Source: an uncultured Clostridium sp. (GTDB taxonomy: Bacteria; Bacillota; Clostridia; TANB77; CAG-508). From it: a stretch of DNA of 48,394 nucleotides. The stretch spans positions 1-48,394 of the forward strand of contig CANTAQ010000010.1 in the NCBI GenBank assembly GCA_947651825.1, written 5' to 3'. A model generated the notes under the pieces. It had not been told where the DNA came from, ran no database searches, and worked only from the letters and a program-made list of their open reading frames with translations. The position numbers and the translations under genes are program-made. This document shows, in pieces, positions 43,054 through 48,394 of the stretch. Every line of letters starts with the position of its first letter. Positions within the stretch are counted from its first letter, which is position 1.

Positions 43054-43845
43054 ATGGAAATTTATCAGGCGATAATATTAGGAATTGTACAGGGATTAAC
43101 AGAATTGCTACCAATTTCGAGTTCAGCACATTTATATTTAATTCCATGGTTTTTTAACTGGAACATACCAGATGCATTTGATGTGGCATTACATTTTGGT
43201 ACACTATTAGCAATAGGATTATTTTTCTTTAAAGATTGGATAGAACTTATAAAAGGTGGATACAATTTAATAATAAAGAAAGAGAAAAGTGTAGAAGGAA
43301 GAATGTTTTGGTATATAGTGTTGGCAACTATTCCTGGAGGAATAATTGGATTTGTACTTGACAAATATGCAGAAGGTTTCTTGCAAAAACCAATAATAAT
43401 AGCAATAGCTTTGATAGTAATGGGAACTATACTATATTTAATAGACAAATATTCAAAAAAAGAAGTAGAATATAAAGAGATGACACTTAAACAGACTTTT
43501 TTAATAGGTTTATCACAAGCATTAGCTTTTATACCAGGAGTTTCAAGATCGGGAATAACTATGACAACAGGAAGAGCATTACATATAAAAAGGGAAGCAG
43601 TGGCAAAATATTCATTTATGTTATCAGCACCTATAGTATTAGCGGCAACAATACTTAAAATGCAAGAATTTCAATTTAATTTAGCTTTCTTTTGTGGAGT
43701 ATTAGCAAGCTTTATTGTAGGAATACTAGTAATAAAACTTCTATTAAGATATTTAGAAAAAGGAAGCTTCAGACTATTTGCAATATATAGGGTTATAATA
43801 GGAGCGGTTGTACTAGTGTATATGTTAGTAAAAATAAAAATGTAA
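43054..43845 (+). CDS. uppP: Undecaprenyl-diphosphatase UppP/BacA
   Basis: 263 residues with about eight helices. The first signature QGLTELLPISSSAH holds Q13 and E17; the second is PGVSRSGIT, with the catalytic serine/arginine region. It removes a phosphate from undecaprenyl diphosphate to recycle the lipid carrier for peptidoglycan and wall polymers, and gives bacitracin resistance when abundant. AAAGGA lies 10 nt before the ATG. The stop codon overlaps the first of four operator-like repeats. Confidence 0.96.
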   Translation: MEIYQAIILGIVQGLTELLPISSSAHLYLIPWFFNWNIPDAFDVALHFGTLLAIGLFFFKDWIELIKGGYNLIIKKEKSVEGRMFWYIVLATIPGGIIGFVLDKYAEGFLQKPIIIAIALIVMGTILYLIDKYSKKEVEYKEMTLKQTFLIGLSQALAFIPGVSRSGITMTTGRALHIKREAVAKYSFMLSAPIVLAATILKMQEFQFNLAFFCGVLASFIVGILVIKLLLRYLEKGSFRLFAIYRVIIGAVVLVYMLVKIKM

Positions 43846-43880
43846 CACAATTGTAATAATTCTGTAACATAAATGTAATA
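43841..43880 (+). promoter_or_regulatory. Four direct TGTAAYA repeats, 11-bp period
   Basis: TGTAACA at 43841, TGTAATA at 43852, TGTAACA at 43863 and TGTAATA at 43874, each separated by 4 nt and exactly one helical turn apart. This is the layout of binding sites for OmpR/PhoP-family response regulators (Pho boxes: TT-A-ACA repeats of 11 bp). It ends 19 nt before the -35 box of the next gene. The first copy overlaps the uppP stop. Confidence 0.7.
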
Positions 43881-43899
43881 AAAAAATAAAAATTTACTA

Positions 43900-43928
43900 T
43901 TGTAGTTTTAAAGAAAAGAATGTATAAT
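43900..43928 (+). promoter_or_regulatory. Promoter for the 308-residue unknown gene
   Basis: TTGTAG at 43900-43905 (a weak -35), 17-nt spacer, TATAAT at 43923-43928. The weak -35 next to four regulator-type repeats fits an activated promoter. Confidence 0.72.
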
Positions 43929-43983
43929 ATATAATATTAAAAAGCAGTTTTGCGTACACATGAAAAAGGAGGGTGAGTTTACA

Positions 43984-44910
43984 ATGCTATTTAGAAGAAA
44001 ACCAGGCATAGTAAACGTGAAAATGATAATCACAGAAGAAAAAATTTTGTCTAACATAGACAAAGTTGAGAAATTGATAAATCCAAATAGTAAGAAGCAA
44101 ATAATTCAATTAGATGAAGATGCTTACTTTAAAGATTTAATCGATTCAATAAAAATATATCTAGCAGAATATCCTAATAAAAAGAATTTTCCTGCTAGTG
44201 TCTATAAAGCATGTTTTAATTTGGTTGAATATGCAACAAATCAGTTTGAAGAAAATACAAAACAAATTGAAGTTTTAATAAGACAGAGAGAAAAGAATAT
44301 TAACTTGGCAAATGAATTAAAAGTAGCTTTGCAAGTTGTAGAAAATAAAGAAAAAGATTGGAAAGCAAGAGTAAAACAATTATCTGAAAGCGTATCTGAA
44401 GATATTATAGAAGCTTTAGTAATAATAGGAAAAAATAAAGGTAAATCAATAGAAAACTACGAGGTTGCAGAAAAATTAGTAAATGCAAGAATACAAAATT
44501 TGGAAACTAATCTGCATATCGAGATTGATATGGAAAGAATTGAAGACAGATCTAAAGCGTTAAGTTATATTGGCATAGAAATTGCAGAAGCTTTAAGAGG
44601 AATTCCAACTCCTGTATTTGTAGAAAAAGAAGTTGAAGAAAAAACAACAATTGAAACTGATGTAGCTACAATAGAAAAAACAGCGAAAGTAGTAGCAGCT
44701 GTTACAAATGAAAAAACAGAAACTTCAACTACTACATTAAATACAACTGAAGAGGACAACTTATATATAGCAGAAACTAGATTTGAAGTGAAAGAAACAT
44801 TATGGGAAAAAATTAAAAAGAGTAAATTTATAAGAAGCATAGCTAATTTATGGAAAATTAAAATTGTTTTAGATATTCCAGCGCTTCCAGAAGGCAAGAA
44901 GAATGGTTAA
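43984..44910 (+). CDS. Unknown cytosolic protein downstream of repeat operator
   Basis: 308 residues from the ATG at 43984; GGAGGGTGA lies 8-11 nt before it. The ATG at 43960 precedes that site and is rejected. The N-terminal two thirds (about 1-200) are helical with coiled-coil character: EEKILSNIDKVEKLI, QIEVLIRQREKNINLANELK. A Thr/Glu/Val-rich low-complexity part (about 212-255) is followed by a basic, Trp-containing C-terminal segment, LWEKIKKSKFIRSIANLWKIKIVL, which could be an amphipathic membrane-binding helix. No family recognised. It is a single-gene unit with a terminator. Confidence 0.72.
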   Translation: MLFRRKPGIVNVKMIITEEKILSNIDKVEKLINPNSKKQIIQLDEDAYFKDLIDSIKIYLAEYPNKKNFPASVYKACFNLVEYATNQFEENTKQIEVLIRQREKNINLANELKVALQVVENKEKDWKARVKQLSESVSEDIIEALVIIGKNKGKSIENYEVAEKLVNARIQNLETNLHIEIDMERIEDRSKALSYIGIEIAEALRGIPTPVFVEKEVEEKTTIETDVATIEKTAKVVAAVTNEKTETSTTTLNTTEEDNLYIAETRFEVKETLWEKIKKSKFIRSIANLWKIKIVLDIPALPEGKKNG

Positions 44911-44928
44911 TTATAGAAAATAAGTAAG

Positions 44929-44955
44929 AAGGCAGAGTATTAAAATCTGCCTTTT
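44929..44955 (+). terminator. Terminator before thyX
   Basis: AAGGCAGA and TCTGCCTT pair around a 9-nt loop and are followed by TT. The T tract is short, so termination may be partial. Confidence 0.65.
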
Positions 44956-44993
44956 ATAATGTAAAAAAATTGATTTAGAAAGTAGGAATAAAA

Positions 44994-45659
44994 ATGAAAA
45001 TAATTGATCCAACAATACAAGTAGAAAAAGTAGACTATAAACAAGTAATGAAAAATTTAGAAAGAGCATGTAGAACTTGTTATCGATCTGAAAGTAAAAT
45101 AACAGAAGAAAGTTATAAAACATTACTTAAAAATTGTATAAATAGAGGACATGAATCAATTTTAGAACATGAAAAAGTTACGATTAGAATGCTATGCGAT
45201 ATAGGAGTGTATAAGGATTTAACAAGACATAGAATTGCATCATTTTCAATAGAGAGTACAAGATATTGTAATTATGGAAAAGATAAATTTGATAATCAAA
45301 TAAAATTTATTAAACCTGTTAATATGGAGGAAGGAACAGAATTATATAATAAATGGTACGATACTTGCAAAATAATAGAACAAAACTATATAGAAATGTC
45401 TAAACTAGAAGCGACTCCAGATCAACTAAGAATGATGTTACCACATTCAACAGCTGCTGAAGTTACAATGACTGCAAACATAAGAGAATGGAAACACATA
45501 TTTTCACTAAGATGCACAAAACATACTCATCCAGCAGTTGAACAATTGATGATACCATTACTTTTAAAATTTAAGAAAGAAATGCCAGAAATATTTGACA
45601 ATGTAGAATATGATAAAGAATTTGACTCAGCAAAATATGCTAAAATAACAGAAATCTAA
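44994..45659 (+). CDS. thyX: Flavin-dependent thymidylate synthase
   Basis: 221 residues. The ThyX signature RHR-x7-S appears as RHRIASFSIES (78-88). HESILEHEKVT and PHSTAAEVTMTANIREWKHIFSLR are the other conserved segments. It makes dTMP from dUMP using FAD, NADPH and methylene-THF. FolD (19215-20063) and the dCMP deaminase (25089-25571) supply its substrates. thyA is not in the window. AGTAGGA lies before the ATG. Confidence 0.97.
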   Translation: MKIIDPTIQVEKVDYKQVMKNLERACRTCYRSESKITEESYKTLLKNCINRGHESILEHEKVTIRMLCDIGVYKDLTRHRIASFSIESTRYCNYGKDKFDNQIKFIKPVNMEEGTELYNKWYDTCKIIEQNYIEMSKLEATPDQLRMMLPHSTAAEVTMTANIREWKHIFSLRCTKHTHPAVEQLMIPLLLKFKKEMPEIFDNVEYDKEFDSAKYAKITEI

Positions 45660-45689
45660 TTGCAAAGTATTAACATAATGTGGTATAAT
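45660..45689 (+). promoter_or_regulatory. Extended -10 promoter for sortase gene
   Basis: TTGCAA at 45660-45665, 18-nt spacer, TATAAT at 45684-45689 with the extended TGG just before it. The -35 box starts right after the thyX stop codon. Confidence 0.7.
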
Positions 45690-45724
45690 AATAGAAAGAA
45701 GTTATATAAATAGGAGGTACTAGT

Positions 45725-46429
45725 ATGTTTAAAAGTAAATATAGTACATTATTAACAATCTTTTTAATAATTTTAATAGTGGCAATTGTAACAATAATTT
45801 TAGTATTAGGAATAAAAACATATAAAAATTATCAAAATGAAAAAGATGCAAAAAAATTTGAAAGTATAGACTATTCACAAACTGATAAAGATAATAATAA
45901 AGAAGATAAAAAAACAGATGACTATGGAGATATCGAAGCAGATAATATAATAGGAAATAATGGTACTGATTCAAATACTAGTGAAGACAACAAAACATCA
46001 TCAAATTTACCTAAAGTTACATTTCATAAAGGATATCCAGCAATTGGAAATATAGAGATACCAAAAACAAAGGCGTCATATCCAATACTATTAGATACAT
46101 CACCACAGGCTTTAGAAATTGCAGTTGGAGTTACATATCCAAGTAGTCCAGAAATTAATCAACCAGGCAATATAGTTATAATTGGACATAATTATAGAAA
46201 TGGTAAATTGTTTTCAAATAATAAAAAACTGGTTGTAGGAGATATTATAAAAATAAAAGGATTAGATGGAAAAACGTTAACATATACAATATATGAAATT
46301 TTTGAAACAACGCCAACAGATACAGCATACATGTCAAGAAAAACAGAAGGAAGAATAGAAGTATCATTATCAACATGTACTGATGATGGAAACAACAGGC
46401 TTGTAATATTAGCAAGAGTTGAAGAATAA
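45725..46429 (+). CDS. Sortase (class D-like)
   Basis: 234 residues. An N-terminal membrane helix (about 8-31) is followed by an Asp/Asn/Lys-rich spacer (about 36-95) and the sortase barrel. Catalytic H155 is in IGHNYRNG, C218 in LSTCTDD, and R225 in NNRLVIL. The enzyme joins surface proteins with a C-terminal sorting motif to the wall or to each other. No LPXTG-type protein is visible in the window, including the three surface genes at the start, so its substrates lie elsewhere. GGAGG precedes the ATG. The class assignment is tentative. Confidence 0.9.
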   Translation: MFKSKYSTLLTIFLIILIVAIVTIILVLGIKTYKNYQNEKDAKKFESIDYSQTDKDNNKEDKKTDDYGDIEADNIIGNNGTDSNTSEDNKTSSNLPKVTFHKGYPAIGNIEIPKTKASYPILLDTSPQALEIAVGVTYPSSPEINQPGNIVIIGHNYRNGKLFSNNKKLVVGDIIKIKGLDGKTLTYTIYEIFETTPTDTAYMSRKTEGRIEVSLSTCTDDGNNRLVILARVEE

Positions 46430-46461
46430 AAAATACACCCTAATTATAAAGGGTGTATTTT
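46430..46461. terminator. Bidirectional terminator between sortase and udk
   Basis: AAATACACCCT and AGGGTGTATTT pair around an 8-nt loop. On the plus strand TTTT follows; on the minus strand six Ts (plus-strand AAAAAA) follow, so it can end both convergent transcripts. Confidence 0.8.
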
Positions 46462-46473
46462 ACTACTAAAAGT

Positions 46474-46510
46474 AAATAAGAAGCATTCTATATAATGCTT
46501 CTTATTTTTT
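46474..46510 (+). terminator. Second plus-strand terminator, overlapping the end of udk
   Basis: AAATAAGAAGCATT and AATGCTTCTTATTT pair around CTATAT, and TTTTTT follows on the plus strand. The right arm lies inside the last codons of udk, which runs the other way. Confidence 0.7.
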
Positions 46511-47102
46511 CTATAATCATATTTAATGCTACATGATTGTATCCGCCTTCAGGAACTATGATGTCAGCATGTTTTTTACTAGGTTCTACAAATTCTTCGT
46601 GCATAGGTTTTACTGTTGTTTTGTATTGCTCTATTACTGATTCAAGAGTACGACCTCTATCTCTAACATCACGGGTTAGTCTTCTTATAAAACGAATATC
46701 TGCATCTGTATCTACAAATATTTTTATATCCATCATATTACGTAATTCTTTGTTTTCGAAAATTAAAATACCATCAACAATAATTACTTTTTTTGGAACA
46801 ACCTCAACGGTTTGTTTTTCACGAATGTGTTTAACAAAAGAATAGTTTGGCCTTTGAATAACTTCTCCATTTTTCAATTTGTTTAAATGTTCAATAAGTA
46901 AAAAAGTATCAAAAGCATTTGGATGATCAAAGTTAAGTTTTTTTCTTTCATCAAATGAAAGCTCTGAATGACTTTTATAATAGTAATCATGTGATAGCAT
47001 AGTAATATTATTATCAAATTCTTTTCTTATGTTATTTGCTAGAGTACTTTTACCTGAGCCAGTACCACCAGCAATTCCTATAATAATTGGATTAAGTCCC
47101 AT
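46488..47102 (-). CDS. udk: Uridine kinase
   Basis: 204 residues, the only minus-strand gene. The start is the ATG at 47102 (MGLNPIIIGIAGG), with GGAGG 8 nt upstream; an upstream in-frame start lacks a ribosome site. Walker A is GGTGSGKST. SHDYYYKSHSEL and FDHPNAFDT are the nucleoside-binding segments, ILIFENKELRNMMDIKIFVDTDADIR follows, and RRLTRDVRDRGRTLESVIEQY is the lid region. It phosphorylates uridine and cytidine in salvage. It shares convergent terminators with the sortase gene. Confidence 0.96.
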   Translation of the reverse strand: MGLNPIIIGIAGGTGSGKSTLANNIRKEFDNNITMLSHDYYYKSHSELSFDERKKLNFDHPNAFDTFLLIEHLNKLKNGEVIQRPNYSFVKHIREKQTVEVVPKKVIIVDGILIFENKELRNMMDIKIFVDTDADIRFIRRLTRDVRDRGRTLESVIEQYKTTVKPMHEEFVEPSKKHADIIVPEGGYNHVALNMIIEKIRSII

Positions 47103-47133
47103 AAAAAATACCTCCATAAACTCACTGAAATAT

Positions 47134-47162
47134 ATTGTAAAACATAATTGAAATAAATGCAA
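47134..47162 (-). promoter_or_regulatory. Promoter for udk
   Basis: On the minus strand TTGCAT (47162-47157), 17-nt spacer, TACAAT (47139-47134). It lies about 30 nt upstream of the ATG. Confidence 0.65.
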
Positions 47163-47215
47163 CAAAAAGCGACAAAAAAAGTTATAAAATAAATTAAAAA
47201 AATTTTAAAAAACTA

Positions 47216-47244
47216 TTGACATGAAATAATAAAAATGTTATTAT
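47216..47244 (+). promoter_or_regulatory. rRNA operon promoter P1
   Basis: TTGACA at 47216-47221, 17-nt spacer, TATTAT at 47239-47244. AT-rich tracts of A and T lie just upstream (47170-47212), as in UP elements. Confidence 0.78.
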
Positions 47245-47366
47245 AATTAAGTACCTGATTTATGAAGACACAATTATATATAGAATATATAATTAGTAAT
47301 AATTAAGGCAAAAAAAGGAAGCAGAAAAATTACTAATTTTTTTGTTGAAATTTTTTAAAAAAAGTG

Positions 47367-47395
47367 TTGACAAAGTAAAAATAACGTGGTACAAT
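47367..47395 (+). promoter_or_regulatory. rRNA operon promoter P2
   Basis: TTGACA at 47367-47372, 17-nt spacer, TACAAT at 47390-47395 with an extended TGG before it. An A/T tract lies upstream. Tandem promoters are usual for rRNA operons. Confidence 0.82.
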
Positions 47396-47402
47396 AATGA
47401 AC

Positions 47403-47599
47403 GTTCTCCAATAAAAAGGAGAGCAAAGCACATTGAAAAATAAACAATAAAATCCTTTAAATGAGTTTAGAATTGTCTAACCAACAATTCGTACTTAACC
47501 AAGAATTTTGGAGAAAACCAAATTAAAAAAACCAAATCAAACAAAGTACAAAAAATGTGCAAGATATGTAACATACTTCAGTATGATATATATACAAAA
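47403..47599 (+). other. rRNA leader with boxA-like site and processing stems
   Basis: This 197-nt stretch has no gene. GCACATTGAAAAATA at about 47428-47442 resembles the boxA antitermination site of clostridial rRNA leaders. A GGAG/CTCC hairpin lies just before it at about 47404-47424. A GAATTGT/ACAATTC stem and a CATAC/GTATG stem follow, candidates for precursor processing. The 16S 5' side is AT-rich. Confidence 0.6.

Positions 47600-48394
<795 letters not shown>

Overview
The window comes from a very AT-rich bacterium of the class Clostridia (Bacillota). The 16S rRNA that begins near base 47600 has clostridial character. Shine-Dalgarno sites are strong (GGAGG type), promoters are close to the sigma-A consensus, and several starts are TTG. 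The gene set includes class III fructose-bisphosphatase, IreB-RuvX, YqeG, ThyX, sortase, a FemAB-type transferase and archaeal-type ProRS. I suspect an uncultured gut lineage, but cannot name it from the sequence. Every gene except udk lies on the plus strand, the same direction as the rRNA operon, so this strand is probably the leading one.

Layout. 1-7892: three cell-surface genes, namely a repeat-rich adhesin-like protein cut by the window edge, a membrane-anchored protein with a cohesin-like domain and SH3b domain, and a large Ig-like protein with an N-terminal dockerin. 8035-14894: a 38-residue membrane peptide, a uracil/xanthine permease, a Na/phosphate symporter, a polysaccharide deacetylase, a patatin-like lipase and two unknown coiled-coil proteins. 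15067-25571: uvrB, fbp, folD, dprA (split over three frames), a class A PBP, cysS and dCMP deaminase. 25675-31733: FemX-like transferase, alanine racemase-like protein, ftsH, scpB and proS. 31847-35386: an unknown protein, greA, a tandem OB-fold SSB-like protein and a GT2 glycosyltransferase. 35525-40756: a small secreted/membrane protein, a 1005-residue receiver/AT-hook/MinD-like protein, a GAF plus degenerate GGDEF protein, then ireB and ruvX. 40815-46429: yqeG, ppa, a TPR protein, uppP, an unknown gene behind an 11-bp-period operator, thyX and a sortase. 46488-47102: udk on the minus strand. 47216-48394: tandem rRNA promoters, leader and the 5' part of 16S rRNA.

Functional links. PBP1A, UppP, FemX, alanine racemase-like protein, deacetylase, GT2 and sortase all serve the cell envelope. 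dCMP deaminase, ThyX and FolD connect in dTMP and folate metabolism, and UraA and Udk in pyrimidine salvage. The first three genes could form a small cohesin-dockerin surface assembly.

Most notable observations. (1) dprA needs two +1 shifts to be full length, and both fall at an in-frame CGG codon followed by A, so that skipping one C restores a conserved glycine GGA. CGG is otherwise seen in frame only once in the window, as the last sense codon of the 94-residue gene. (2) A 1005-residue protein combines a receiver-like N-terminus, two AT-hooks 20 residues apart and a MinD/ParA-like domain with a broken Walker A motif. (3) Four direct TGTAAYA repeats with exact 11-bp period lie upstream of an unknown gene. 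(4) The dockerin gene is preceded by a perfect ribosome site followed by the two-codon minigene ATG-ATA-TAG. I found no tRNA, CRISPR array, insertion sequence or prophage.
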